A stretch of DNA of 64,000 nucleotides from Psychrobacter sp. I-STPA6b. Lineage in GTDB: Bacteria; Pseudomonadota; Gammaproteobacteria; Pseudomonadales; Moraxellaceae. Location of the stretch: NCBI RefSeq assembly GCF_020662265.1, contig NZ_VEWM01000063.1, positions 62,001-126,000 on the forward strand, read 5' to 3'. A program made the position numbers and the translations under genes. The stretch's first letter is position 1. Each line of letters begins with the position of its first letter. Positions 10,068 through 19,536 of the stretch are shown in pieces. Below the pieces are notes generated by a model, which made no database searches, had not been told where the DNA came from, and was given only the letters and a program-made list of their open reading frames with translations.

Positions 10068-11138
10068 TTAAAATTCAATGTTTTGCCCAATGTTTTGCTG
10101 TTGTGCCAGTTGAGCCACTTTAATAGCCACCACTGCGTCAAATCGTCCTGCCCCTACTGATTTAAATAGAGTAATGCCTTTGTTTGTATCATTATCTTGA
10201 TTGTTGGGCTTGTGTTGGTTACCCAAAACCAACGCTGATAAATCCCCTGTTAAATTATCCCAATGCCATGAGCAATCCTTATCATCATGAGCTTGGATTA
10301 AGTCGCCTGCCTCATGCGGACAGCCGTCCAAATCATCAACAAATATCTGCGAGCAAGCCTCAATCACTTCATTACTAACCTCTTTCATGGTTGGTAAATA
10401 AGCCCCCACCGCATTGATATGTACATGTGGCAAAATGGCGTCACACCTAAACAAGCCCTGTTCAGAGCGGGTTGCCAAATTGATGATATCGGCATTGGCG
10501 ATGGCTTTATTTTTACCTGTTTCACTACTGTCAAAGACCTGTATGTCGATTTTTCGCTCTGAGTAGTGGGGGTTAAGATAGTTTTGTATAAACTGTTGTT
10601 TAAAGGTTTCAGCCCCTTTTGCGGTTCTATTCCATAGGTTGATTTGCTTAATATTTGGGCAGACGGTGAGTACCGCATTAAGCTGTTCGTATGCCATACC
10701 GCCACACCCCAGCACCGCCACCACTTGACTGTCAGGGTGAGCCAGATATTTTGTGGCAATGCCTGATAGCCCTGCGGTACGCACTTGCGTGATATAGACA
10801 CCGTCCATAAATGCCAAAATCTCTCCAGTGTCATTATCGGATACGGTAACAACAGCAGTGGTGGTCGGCAGTCCACGACTGGGGTTATCAGGGCAGATGG
10901 TGACCAGTTTGACTGCTGTATATTCTTTGTCGCCATCATACAGCACCGCAGGCATGGATAAATGCGAGCCACTGGATTTATTATCAACCCCTGCAAAGGT
11001 AGGAATCACCAAGCGTTCAGGACAGTTAACCCAGTCGGGGTGCTGTGATTGACGCTGTAATAACTGCTCAATGGCATCAATGGTCATTGTCATGGTTAGG
11101 TGTTGTTGCACCAGTGCTTTATTTAGTAGTTGCATCAT
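10068..11138 (-). CDS. ornithine cyclodeaminase / mu-crystallin family protein
   Basis: This NAD(P)-dependent enzyme family includes ornithine cyclodeaminase, alanine dehydrogenase (Archaea) and ketimine reductases. The protein has about 356 residues. Visible family blocks are TGEILAFMDGVYITQVRTAG, then the Rossmann turn VVAVLGCGGMAYEQL, and the C-terminal INAVGAYLPTMKEV and FVDDLDGCPHEAGDL. I place the start at ATG 11138 (or 11135) because AAGGAG lies just upstream at 11143-11148; a longer frame to 11165 would overlap gabD. It follows gabD on the same strand by 8 bases, so the two probably act in one amino-acid degradation route. The substrate is not certain. Confidence 0.82.
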   Translation of the reverse strand: MMQLLNKALVQQHLTMTMTIDAIEQLLQRQSQHPDWVNCPERLVIPTFAGVDNKSSGSHLSMPAVLYDGDKEYTAVKLVTICPDNPSRGLPTTTAVVTVSDNDTGEILAFMDGVYITQVRTAGLSGIATKYLAHPDSQVVAVLGCGGMAYEQLNAVLTVCPNIKQINLWNRTAKGAETFKQQFIQNYLNPHYSERKIDIQVFDSSETGKNKAIANADIINLATRSEQGLFRCDAILPHVHINAVGAYLPTMKEVSNEVIEACSQIFVDDLDGCPHEAGDLIQAHDDKDCSWHWDNLTGDLSALVLGNQHKPNNQDNDTNKGITLFKSVGAGRFDAVVAIKVAQLAQQQNIGQNIEF

Positions 11139-11146
11139 ATCTCTCC

Positions 11147-12610
11147 TTAACCTATTTGCTGACACCAGTATTTGGTAACTACATATTCTTCGATACCATA
11201 TTTAGAGCCTTCTCGACCAAAGCCTGATTGCTTCACACCACCAAATGGTGCAACCTCAGTAGATATTAGCCCTGTATTCTGCCCAACCATGCCATACTCT
11301 AAACCTTCACAAACTCGCCACGAGCGCGCCAAATCTTCAGAATAGAAATAGGCAGCCAAACCATAGATGGTGTCGTTGGCTTTTTGAATCACCTCTTCTT
11401 CTTCGGTGAAGGTAAATACAGAAGTAATTGGACCAAATATCTCTTCACTGGCAATATCCATATCCTCAGTAATATCAGCAATCACTGTTGGATTAAATGT
11501 CAGTTTGGATGCTTTATTTTCATCACCACCCAGTAGCAATGACGCACCTTTATCTAATGCATCTTGCAACAGACCTTTGACCTTTTTAAGTGCATCTTCA
11601 TTAATAAGAGGTCCAATATCTGTTCCTTCTTGCATGCCATTACCAACCTTGAGCGATTTGACCTTATTAATATAAATCTTTAAAAATTCATCTTTGACGC
11701 TTTCTTGTACATAGATGCGGTTGGCACAGATACAAGTCTGCCCTGCATTGCGATATTTTGCAGCAATCAAGCCATCAGCCGCCTTTTCAAGATTGGCATC
11801 ATCAAAGACAATAAATGGCGCATTACCACCCAGCTCCAGCGATAACTTTTTGATGGTATCGGCACATTGCCCCATCAAAATTCGACCCACTTCGGTTGAG
11901 CCAGTAAATGACAGTTTATGGATACGCCCATCTTGGGTTAGCACCTCACCCACCACGGACGATTTACCTGTCACGATTTGCAACACGCCTTTGGGAATAC
12001 CTGCCTGCAACGCCAACTCACCTAATGCCAGTGCAGACAATGGTGTTTCTGAGGCAGGTCTGACAATCATGGTACAACCTGCTGCTAAAGCTGGTGCAAC
12101 TTTGCGAGTAATCATCGCTGAGGGGAAATTCCAAGGGGTAATGGCAGCACACACACCCACAGGCTGTTTTAAAACCACGATACGCTGAGATGCTTTGGTG
12201 GCGGGGATTACATCGCCATATATGCGCTTGCCCTCTTCGGCAAACCAGCGAATAAAACTATTGCCATAACCAATCTCACCCCGAGATTCTGTTAATGGCT
12301 TGCCTTGTTCAGCGGTCATCAAAATCGCTAAGTCTTCTTTGTTTTCATCAATTAAATCTGCCCATTTAATTAATAGCTCACTACGCTCAGTGGCGGTTTT
12401 TGCTGCCCATTCTGGCTGTACTTTGTGGGCGGTGGCAACGGCTTGCTGTACTTGCTGTTTTGATAAACTAGGCACACTACCAATGACCTCACCATTAAAA
12501 GGATTGGTCACCTCAATACTTTGCTCATCATCAGCACTGACCCAACCATTACCATTTTCACCAACCAAACACTGAGATTTTAGTAAAGTAGAATTTTTTA
12601 GTGTAATCAT
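11147..12610 (-). CDS. gabD: succinate-semialdehyde dehydrogenase [NAD(P)+] (GabD-type)
   Basis: This 487-residue aldehyde dehydrogenase probably oxidises succinate semialdehyde to succinate, the end of GABA catabolism. Motifs: PWNFPSAMITRKVAPALAAG, FTGSTEVGRILM, the catalytic Glu in LSLELGGNAPFIVFDDA and the catalytic Cys in NAGQTCICANRIYVQ, all in GabD style. The C-terminus ends in FGREGSKYGIEEYVVTKYWC, also typical. The ribosome site AAGGA precedes ATG 12610. The partner gene is an ornithine cyclodeaminase-family enzyme; no gabT transaminase is nearby, so a related semialdehyde such as glutarate semialdehyde is an alternative substrate. Confidence 0.82.
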   Translation of the reverse strand: MITLKNSTLLKSQCLVGENGNGWVSADDEQSIEVTNPFNGEVIGSVPSLSKQQVQQAVATAHKVQPEWAAKTATERSELLIKWADLIDENKEDLAILMTAEQGKPLTESRGEIGYGNSFIRWFAEEGKRIYGDVIPATKASQRIVVLKQPVGVCAAITPWNFPSAMITRKVAPALAAGCTMIVRPASETPLSALALGELALQAGIPKGVLQIVTGKSSVVGEVLTQDGRIHKLSFTGSTEVGRILMGQCADTIKKLSLELGGNAPFIVFDDANLEKAADGLIAAKYRNAGQTCICANRIYVQESVKDEFLKIYINKVKSLKVGNGMQEGTDIGPLINEDALKKVKGLLQDALDKGASLLLGGDENKASKLTFNPTVIADITEDMDIASEEIFGPITSVFTFTEEEEVIQKANDTIYGLAAYFYSEDLARSWRVCEGLEYGMVGQNTGLISTEVAPFGGVKQSGFGREGSKYGIEEYVVTKYWCQQIG

Positions 12611-12937
12611 CTTTATTTTCCTTATCAGTCATCTTGTTTGTGATTTAGACTTTATTCAATGCCATGCTAAACACTTAACCAAGCACCCAAGTAAAATCAA
12701 CCAATCAAATAAATTATTTAAAATTATTTATAACCACATGAATTTACTTATTATTTATAGAGCAATTTGCACAAATTACAATTAACAATCTGTAGTCTTT
12801 ATATATCTAGCCTGCATCACAAATATTTTTTATTCAATAAATGACTAGACTATATCCCTCTGCTGGCTTCTTAGATATTTTTTTATTTTTAAGTATAAGA
12901 TTTTGTACATATAGTCACTAAATTAATATGGTTGTTC
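12611..12937. other. intergenic region, no gene seen
   Basis: This AT-rich 327-base gap lies between the end of the VWA gene and the start of gabD, both on the minus strand. It should hold the gabD promoter. I see no open frame, strong hairpin or known operator in it. Confidence 0.6.
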
Positions 12938-14167
12938 TTAATCACCGCGCACCGTTTTAATGTCTTGATTGGCTGCCCATGCCAATACGTCCTCACGTTT
13001 GAGTGCCGTTGCCATTAAGTCAGGAAACTGGTCGGGGGTACAAGCAAACACAGGTGAACCAATATTGGCAAATTTTTGTGCCATATTATCATCATAGCTG
13101 GGTCTGCCATCATCACTTAATGCCAATAGACTAATGACATTCACCCCTTGACGTATCAGCTGACTGACACGAGCAACAAGCTGTTTTTCATCACCGCCTT
13201 CATATAAGTCTGAGATTAAAATCAGATGGGTTTTGCTGGGTTGTTCGATTTTCTTTTCACAATAAGCAATGGCTTGGTTAATGTCTGTACCACCGCCAAG
13301 CTGTACGCCAAATAGCACCTGCACAGGGTCAGCAAGCTCATCGGTCAAATCAATGATGGCGGTATCAAAACAAACCAACTTGGTTTTGATGCTGGGAATA
13401 CTTGCCATCACTGCCGCAAAGATAGAGCTATACACCACCGAGCTTGCCATTGAGCCTGACTGGTCAACACACAAAATCACTTCATCAAGGTCGGTAAGCC
13501 TACGTTGTTGGCGCAGATAGCCAACCAGCTTTTCAGGGACAATGGTGTTAAAATCAGCTTGGTAATGGCGCAAATTGGCATGAATGGTTTTATGCCAGTC
13601 AATATCATTGAAACGGGGGCGATGGGTGCGTTTGCCTTTGTTAATTGAGCCACGTATCGCCTCTTGGGTGCGTTTTTCTAATCGCCGCATCAACTCATCG
13701 ACCACTTTTTGTACCACTTGCCGAGCGGTGCTGATGGTTTTTTCGGGCATCACTGAGCGTAGGCTAATCAAATCTGCCACCAGATGCACGTCTGCTTGCA
13801 TGGCGTTTAAAAACTCAGGCTCCATTAGCATTTGCTTAAGTCCCAACCGCTCAAAGGCATCTTTTTGTATCACTTGCACCACCGAGCTTGGGAAAAACTG
13901 GCGAATGTCACCCAGCCATTTACTCACTTTTGGGGCTGAGCGTCCCAGTCCTGCCTGCCGACCTTCACCACTTGTACCACAGTCATATAAGGCGTTTAGG
14001 GCATCGGCAAGACGTTGGTCTTGTCTGGATAAGGCAATGGCATCGTCCGAGTCATCTTTGCCCAATATCAGTTGCCAACGGCGTGATTTTTCTTGTGGGT
14101 CAATGGGATTATTCTCTATATCCATACCACTTAGCGTATTTCTTGTTGGTGTTGTGGTAGCTGTCAT
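12938..14167 (-). CDS. VWA domain protein of MoxR cluster (YehP-like)
   Basis: This 409-residue cytoplasmic protein carries a C-terminal von Willebrand A domain. The metal-ion-dependent adhesion site begins at D235 in the DQSGS motif, continues with GGGTDINQAI and ends with LILISDLYEG. The N-terminal ~220 residues are helical and charged and match the VWA partners of MoxR ATPases such as E. coli YehP. Its ATG overlaps the stop of the upstream gene in TAATG, a sign of translational coupling. It is the last gene of the five-gene operon. By analogy to other MoxR/VWA pairs it may act as the adaptor of the ATPase towards a target; that role is inferred. Confidence 0.85.
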   Translation of the reverse strand: MTATTTPTRNTLSGMDIENNPIDPQEKSRRWQLILGKDDSDDAIALSRQDQRLADALNALYDCGTSGEGRQAGLGRSAPKVSKWLGDIRQFFPSSVVQVIQKDAFERLGLKQMLMEPEFLNAMQADVHLVADLISLRSVMPEKTISTARQVVQKVVDELMRRLEKRTQEAIRGSINKGKRTHRPRFNDIDWHKTIHANLRHYQADFNTIVPEKLVGYLRQQRRLTDLDEVILCVDQSGSMASSVVYSSIFAAVMASIPSIKTKLVCFDTAIIDLTDELADPVQVLFGVQLGGGTDINQAIAYCEKKIEQPSKTHLILISDLYEGGDEKQLVARVSQLIRQGVNVISLLALSDDGRPSYDDNMAQKFANIGSPVFACTPDQFPDLMATALKREDVLAWAANQDIKTVRGD

Positions 14168-16770
14168 TATTTTAGTTCCTCTACTGCGTCTTGCTCCATC
14201 AGCTCAGATTCTGGCTCTACGATTGCTTGCCCCATAAGTAGGCTAGCCAATGCTTGTTGTTGCTGTTGCCATAACGGCAGTAGGTCAACATGGCTATGAT
14301 ATAAAATACTGGCTTGATATTGCTTACCCAAGATTTTTTGTAATAAATACTGACGCTCAGTGCGGTCAAGGTCGGCAAACACCCGTTTAAATAATGGCAA
14401 ATACTGCACAAATGCGTCATCAGCCAATGACATTAACCATTGTTCAAGGGTGGTCAGTAAGTCAGTATCATATTGTAGCTGTTGCACCGCTTCGCTAAAA
14501 AAGCCATCGAAATACGCCGCTGCATCACTACTGGCAATGGCAGGCGATAAAGTTCGTTTTAGACGGCGTTGCAATTCATCACGCTCAAGCTGTTCGGCTT
14601 GATACAGCAGGCGGGTAGACAGTCCTGATAATAAGGGGCTGGTTTCTGTGCTGTGGCTGATTTGCTCTAAGGCTTGCCACCACATCTCCATTAAATCCTC
14701 AGATAACTGTGCCAATAATATACTGCTGTGGGTGGCTTTGAGTCGCTCCCGAAAATGATTGGCTTCGTTCTCATTTAGATTGCGACAAGCATAAGGCAAG
14801 GCAAGGGCAGCTTGGGTGACAAGCTGAGTGATAAGTTGCCCAACTTGTGCAAAGTCGATATGACGTGCCGTACCATAACGGCTGATTTGCACCAATGGCA
14901 CAATCGCCCCAAGTAGACTTAAGGCATCGCTATTATGTGCCGCTTGCTGGTTTAGGCGTTTGAGTCCCATCTGCACAGCATCATCAAGCTGAGCAGTTAA
15001 GCTAAGTTGTACTTGGGTGGCAAGTTTATCAAGTGGTAAGTCACCACCCATCACTTCAATCAGCTTGTTATTACTGGCTTGCTCAATGCTGTTGCCATAA
15101 ACTAAATTTTCGACCAGTTGCACTGCATATTCAGGTTGCCATTGCAGTTGCCAGTTTTCCCGAAACGTTCCTCGAGAACTGCCCGAGCTAAGCAATGTAC
15201 CCCACGACACGTTTAAAATCTGCAAACGGTGCAGTAACACCGAGCGTTTATTACCTGACTCACTACGCAAATCAAGGCTTAAGGTATCACCTAAGGCTTC
15301 AGGCTTAAGCTTGGTGAGTTTTTGTTGCCGCTGTAAATCCTCTAACAATGGTGCAAGCGGCATGTTATCAGGAATCTGCCCTACCCGATTGCCTTGCAAT
15401 ACTGTGGTGGCAATTTGTTGCCAAGTCAGTGGCTCACCAAAGCACAAACACGAAACCGTGGCATCAATGATTTCCTCAAAGCCCACCGCAGGTCGCCCAC
15501 GCACACTCGCTAGGCTATGGCTTAAACGCACTGTTTCTATCACCGAAGCGGTAGAGATGATTTGCCCCTGCTCTCTTAGGCTGTGGGCAATGTGGCGTAT
15601 CCAATAGGTAAGCTGGTCAGGGTGGTGACGATAATCCCATAAATGTTGATACCACATGGGGGAAGCCACCCCTGCTCCATAGCCTGAGGCTTTGCTAAGA
15701 CGGGCAGATGTCCACGGTATCCAAGTGGTTTTTACTTTACTGGCGGTCAGCTTTTTGGGTAAGTCTTTTAGCATCTGCTTATCTGCTTTTTGGGTGCTGT
15801 CTGCTTGCAATGCAGGCACATGCCATGCACCGCAAACTACCGCAATCACAGGGGGTTTTGTATTTTTATTATTAGTATTGTCAGAACTGTTCGTCTGCTT
15901 GATAAGTTGTTTGCTATAGTCGGCAACTTGCAAACGCATATAGGCTTCACGTATGTCATCTCGTGATTCTATATCAACAGCCTCCCCATCAGCATCTACC
16001 CCTTCAACAATCAGCTTATCATTTTGACTACTGGCTCGTAGTACCGCCATCACTTCAGCAATACTGGCAAATAATGCTTGGCTGTCCTCTGATTCATGAT
16101 GATTTTGTTCTATAAAGTCGTTCCACCACGATTCCCCATCTTGATAGCCTGCCAGTTTTGCTAATACACCAATGGGGTCATTACTGATGCGTTTGCCACT
16201 AATATTAATTGCTTCCGTGCTGTCTACATTGTCTAAACTGTCTGTATTATCTGCACCATTGCTGTGGTCTGTTTCATCGGTTAAATCGCTATCATCTGCC
16301 GATTGCTCTACTGGATCTTCTTCTAGTTGTGCATCTTCTAGTAGTAACTCTGCATTTACCGTTTTACTGTCCTCACTTTGCCCATCTGCTTCAAGCTTTG
16401 CCATTGCTTCTTCAAGTTGCTGTTGCCGTTGCAAACGGGCAGCCAATTGAATGTTAATCGGTAAGTCAATAAATGCTAAGGTGGCTTGCTGTTTCACTGC
16501 CCATAAACAGGCTTGATATTCAGGCGAATACTCAGTAAATGGATAATATAAATGCTGCTCTGGGCTATCAGCGGCATACGCTAACAATGCCACCGGCGGA
16601 CGCATTTGTTTGTCTGCCAATAATGGCAACAATTCACTACAATCACTAGGACCTTCGATAAGTACACAATCAGGCTGTAGCTCATTTAAGGCTTTAAGCA
16701 GGCGACTGGTAGAACCCGGTCCATGATGACGGATACCCAAATAATGAATGTCTGGTGTTTGTATTGCCAT
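14167..16770 (-). CDS. DUF5682-like protein of MoxR cluster (YehM-like)
   Basis: This 867-residue protein has no assigned biochemistry. The N-terminus HYLGIRHHGPGSTSRLLKAL followed by CVLIEGPSDCSELL is the hallmark of the DUF5682 family. A low-complexity acidic Asp/Glu/Asn/Thr insert spans about residues 120-190, then VVCGAWHVPAL and a long helical C-terminal half. The equivalent E. coli gene is yehM in the yehLMPQ locus. It lies between the MoxR ATPase gene (55 bases upstream) and the VWA gene (1-base overlap). Confidence 0.8.
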   Translation of the reverse strand: MAIQTPDIHYLGIRHHGPGSTSRLLKALNELQPDCVLIEGPSDCSELLPLLADKQMRPPVALLAYAADSPEQHLYYPFTEYSPEYQACLWAVKQQATLAFIDLPINIQLAARLQRQQQLEEAMAKLEADGQSEDSKTVNAELLLEDAQLEEDPVEQSADDSDLTDETDHSNGADNTDSLDNVDSTEAINISGKRISNDPIGVLAKLAGYQDGESWWNDFIEQNHHESEDSQALFASIAEVMAVLRASSQNDKLIVEGVDADGEAVDIESRDDIREAYMRLQVADYSKQLIKQTNSSDNTNNKNTKPPVIAVVCGAWHVPALQADSTQKADKQMLKDLPKKLTASKVKTTWIPWTSARLSKASGYGAGVASPMWYQHLWDYRHHPDQLTYWIRHIAHSLREQGQIISTASVIETVRLSHSLASVRGRPAVGFEEIIDATVSCLCFGEPLTWQQIATTVLQGNRVGQIPDNMPLAPLLEDLQRQQKLTKLKPEALGDTLSLDLRSESGNKRSVLLHRLQILNVSWGTLLSSGSSRGTFRENWQLQWQPEYAVQLVENLVYGNSIEQASNNKLIEVMGGDLPLDKLATQVQLSLTAQLDDAVQMGLKRLNQQAAHNSDALSLLGAIVPLVQISRYGTARHIDFAQVGQLITQLVTQAALALPYACRNLNENEANHFRERLKATHSSILLAQLSEDLMEMWWQALEQISHSTETSPLLSGLSTRLLYQAEQLERDELQRRLKRTLSPAIASSDAAAYFDGFFSEAVQQLQYDTDLLTTLEQWLMSLADDAFVQYLPLFKRVFADLDRTERQYLLQKILGKQYQASILYHSHVDLLPLWQQQQQALASLLMGQAIVEPESELMEQDAVEELK

Positions 16771-16825
16771 AACTGACTCTTATAAATGCGTGATTTTTAT
16801 TGTTGTTAATATGCTTGTTAACGTC

Positions 16826-17905
16826 TTAAAGCTGTTCATTTAAACCATGATAGTACTGCTGATAGCCTTTGCGTTTTTTTAGTACCGTTTCCAGATATTC
16901 TTCTAGCACCAATTTATCCTGCACAGGGTCTTTAACAATGGCACCAATTAAGTTGCTGCTGACATCTTCGACACTGAGTTTGCCTTGATTAAACCAGTTG
17001 GCTTGGCTTAAACTACCCACCATTACCGCAATGGCTTCGGCAGTAGACAGATTACCTGTGGGGGCTTTAAGGGCAGTTTGTCCGTCTAAGGTTTCCCCGC
17101 CACGCAGCTCGCGAAAAATGGTAATCACTTTTTGGATTTCCTCAAGGGTGTTTTTAGGTACAGGTAAGCCCAATTTATCACCCATCTCACTGACTCGGCG
17201 ACTGACGATTTGCACTTCCTCGTCCATGTCATCAGGCAGAGGCAACACCACCACATTAAAACGGCGTTTTAATGCTGAGGACAGCTCATTGACCCCTTTG
17301 TCTTTATTATTAGCAGTAGCAATGACATTAAAGCCTGCTTTGGCATAGACGGCATCGTTTAGCTCAGCAATGGGCATCATTTTTTCAGACAATACTGTAA
17401 TCAGGGTATCCTGCACATCTGAGCCCATACGAGTTAATTCCTCAAGACGACACAATGTACCGTCTTGCATCGCTCGAAACAATGGTGTTGGCACGATGGC
17501 ATCAGTGCTTGGACCATGTGCTAGTAACTGCGCATAGTTCCAACCGTAGCGAATTTGGTTTTCGTCTGTACCTGCGGTACATTGGATAATGCGGGTGCTG
17601 TCACCACTGATGGCAGCGGTTAGATGCTCAGATACCCAAGATTTTGCCGTCCCTGGTACACCAAGTAACAGTAAAGCTCGGTCAGTTGCCAGTGTTGCCA
17701 CTGCCGTTTCTATCAAGCGCCGATTGCCGATATATTTACTGCTAATCTCTACACCATCACGGGTTTTTCCACCCATTAAATAGGTGACGACTGCTTGGGG
17801 GGACAGTTGCCATTGCACAGGCTTGGCTTTGTCATCACAAGCTTTTAGGGCGGCTAGTTCATCTTGATAGGTGACTTCAACGGGTTGTCTTAATAAATTA
17901 CTCAT
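16826..17905 (-). CDS. MoxR-family AAA+ ATPase (YehL-like)
   Basis: This 359-residue AAA+ ATPase is the motor of the cluster. Walker A is LGVPGTAKSW (G82-S89), Walker B is LCRLEELTRM (about 151-160) with the acidic pair EE, and sensor 1 is FNVIATANNKDKGVNELSSA, followed by the arginine-finger segment LKRRFNVVVLPLP. The MoxR type typically remodels or activates protein complexes together with a VWA partner, and the VWA gene is two genes downstream. Spacing to neighbours is short on both sides, so it is in one operon. The cellular target is unknown. Confidence 0.87.
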   Translation of the reverse strand: MSNLLRQPVEVTYQDELAALKACDDKAKPVQWQLSPQAVVTYLMGGKTRDGVEISSKYIGNRRLIETAVATLATDRALLLLGVPGTAKSWVSEHLTAAISGDSTRIIQCTAGTDENQIRYGWNYAQLLAHGPSTDAIVPTPLFRAMQDGTLCRLEELTRMGSDVQDTLITVLSEKMMPIAELNDAVYAKAGFNVIATANNKDKGVNELSSALKRRFNVVVLPLPDDMDEEVQIVSRRVSEMGDKLGLPVPKNTLEEIQKVITIFRELRGGETLDGQTALKAPTGNLSTAEAIAVMVGSLSQANWFNQGKLSVEDVSSNLIGAIVKDPVQDKLVLEEYLETVLKKRKGYQQYYHGLNEQL

Positions 17906-17958
17906 GGTGGTATTATTTCCATTTTGGTGTGTTGGTAATGATTGTTTTATTTAATTGA

Positions 17959-19536
17959 TTAAGTCGTTTGTGCCAACTTTGCCAATTCGATATTTAATAA
18001 AAAACTGCTAAATATAGGGTCAATGCGCATACGCTCTGTACGCTCAGCTAAATCATCTAAAGCAGGCTGTGCCACACAGGCAGGTAATACCAAGCCCAAC
18101 AGCAAGCAGTGATGCTCAAAACAATTACTGTCTTCTTTCATTTGCTCTTGCCAAAAATGACTGCGTTTTAATTGCGCCCAGCTTAGTAGCTCTTTGGGTA
18201 AAGGGGCTTGGACATAGTTTAAAATTGACAGCGGATAATGATTGGATAATGTCTTAATGGCAGTTACCAAATATTGTTGCTGTTGCTCGATAGACAAACG
18301 CTGCCATAACTGCTCGTTTAGCCATAACATTTGCTCATCAACGTCAAGGTTATCTATAAACTGACAAATCGCTGGTGTATAGTTATCTGGCAGATTGGCA
18401 AGATGCTTGGCAAACACTATCCCATGTTCATAACTTTTAGCATCAAAGCCTTCTATCACCTGCTCAATGGTTAATGATAAGGCGTTGGCAAGATTAATAA
18501 TGTCAAACTGCTCTAATAACTTGATATAGCGTTCACGCTGGGTACTATTTTTAAAAGTTTTGGGGGCAATGTGATACTCAGGTAGGTGTTTTTTGCCTAT
18601 GGCTTTGGTAAGGGTGTCTTTAATTGTCGATTTTGGCGTGACCTTCAGCATGGCGACCAATTCTCGCAATTCCTCATCAGCCATGTCTGTTTGACCATAA
18701 CCCAAACGCTGTAACAGTCGATTTGCCAATTGCACCACTTTTTTGGAGCGGTCTTGCTTAAGGCTTTGCAAAAATTCAACATCATTGTCAGACAAGTTGA
18801 TTTGTAGTATTTCAATGATTTTTAGGCGTTTATCAGCAGATTCTTGCTCGATACATTCGGCGATTAACTCGCGACAGCCATCAGCATCACTGTGACGCAA
18901 ATCCTCTAGTAACAACAGTCGCTGAGCAGGGGCAAAATCTACCCATGTTTTGGCAGTGAGTGCATCTGCTACATCAGCATCAACTTGACCCAAATTTGCC
19001 TGCGCTAAGTGCTGTTTACGTTGTTCATTCCAGTATTGCCACTTACCATAAACGCTGCGATAAAAATCAGGCGTTTGCTGTCTTGCTTGTGTGCTAGCTG
19101 CCTGATATTGCAACCACAACTCAGGGGGTAAACTGTAACCATATTGTGCTAATAATGCAGTTAACAGATAAAAACAATGTACTTGCTCGGCTAAAATATA
19201 TCGCACATGTTTTTGCAGGCGTTCAGGCAAAATTGGATAATCCAGCGTGGGCATATCAGGTAATATTGCCAATGGCTGGGCGACTTGGGCAGGTTGCATC
19301 AAGGCTTGATATTGGCTTAGCATCGCCAGTGCTGCTAATGATAGCGACTGTGTATCTTGCTGTGTCTGCTGGGCTAGCGTGTCCTGCCACAAACTTGGGC
19401 AGTCTTGCAAGCTAAAAGGGGCATCATTACCCAAAGTCCAACGGGTTAATAACTGCTCAATCTCGTTATCTATTTGCTGCATATCGTTTGCATTGATATT
19501 AGCTATATTGCTGCTGGCAGTAACTGTATTTACCAT
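17959..19536 (-). CDS. DUF5691-like helical protein of MoxR cluster
   Basis: This 525-residue, largely alpha-helical protein is rich in Leu and Gln and has no signal peptide, membrane segment or catalytic motif that I can see. Repeating helical pairs such as LLEDLRHSDADGCRELIAEC and VVQLANRLLQRLG suggest a HEAT-like scaffold. Position between SWIM and MoxR genes is typical for DUF5691 proteins; the family name is given from context and general appearance, so it should be treated as likely, not certain. The ATG overlaps the end of the SWIM gene by 7 bases. Confidence 0.7.
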   Translation of the reverse strand: MVNTVTASSNIANINANDMQQIDNEIEQLLTRWTLGNDAPFSLQDCPSLWQDTLAQQTQQDTQSLSLAALAMLSQYQALMQPAQVAQPLAILPDMPTLDYPILPERLQKHVRYILAEQVHCFYLLTALLAQYGYSLPPELWLQYQAASTQARQQTPDFYRSVYGKWQYWNEQRKQHLAQANLGQVDADVADALTAKTWVDFAPAQRLLLLEDLRHSDADGCRELIAECIEQESADKRLKIIEILQINLSDNDVEFLQSLKQDRSKKVVQLANRLLQRLGYGQTDMADEELRELVAMLKVTPKSTIKDTLTKAIGKKHLPEYHIAPKTFKNSTQRERYIKLLEQFDIINLANALSLTIEQVIEGFDAKSYEHGIVFAKHLANLPDNYTPAICQFIDNLDVDEQMLWLNEQLWQRLSIEQQQQYLVTAIKTLSNHYPLSILNYVQAPLPKELLSWAQLKRSHFWQEQMKEDSNCFEHHCLLLGLVLPACVAQPALDDLAERTERMRIDPIFSSFLLNIELAKLAQTT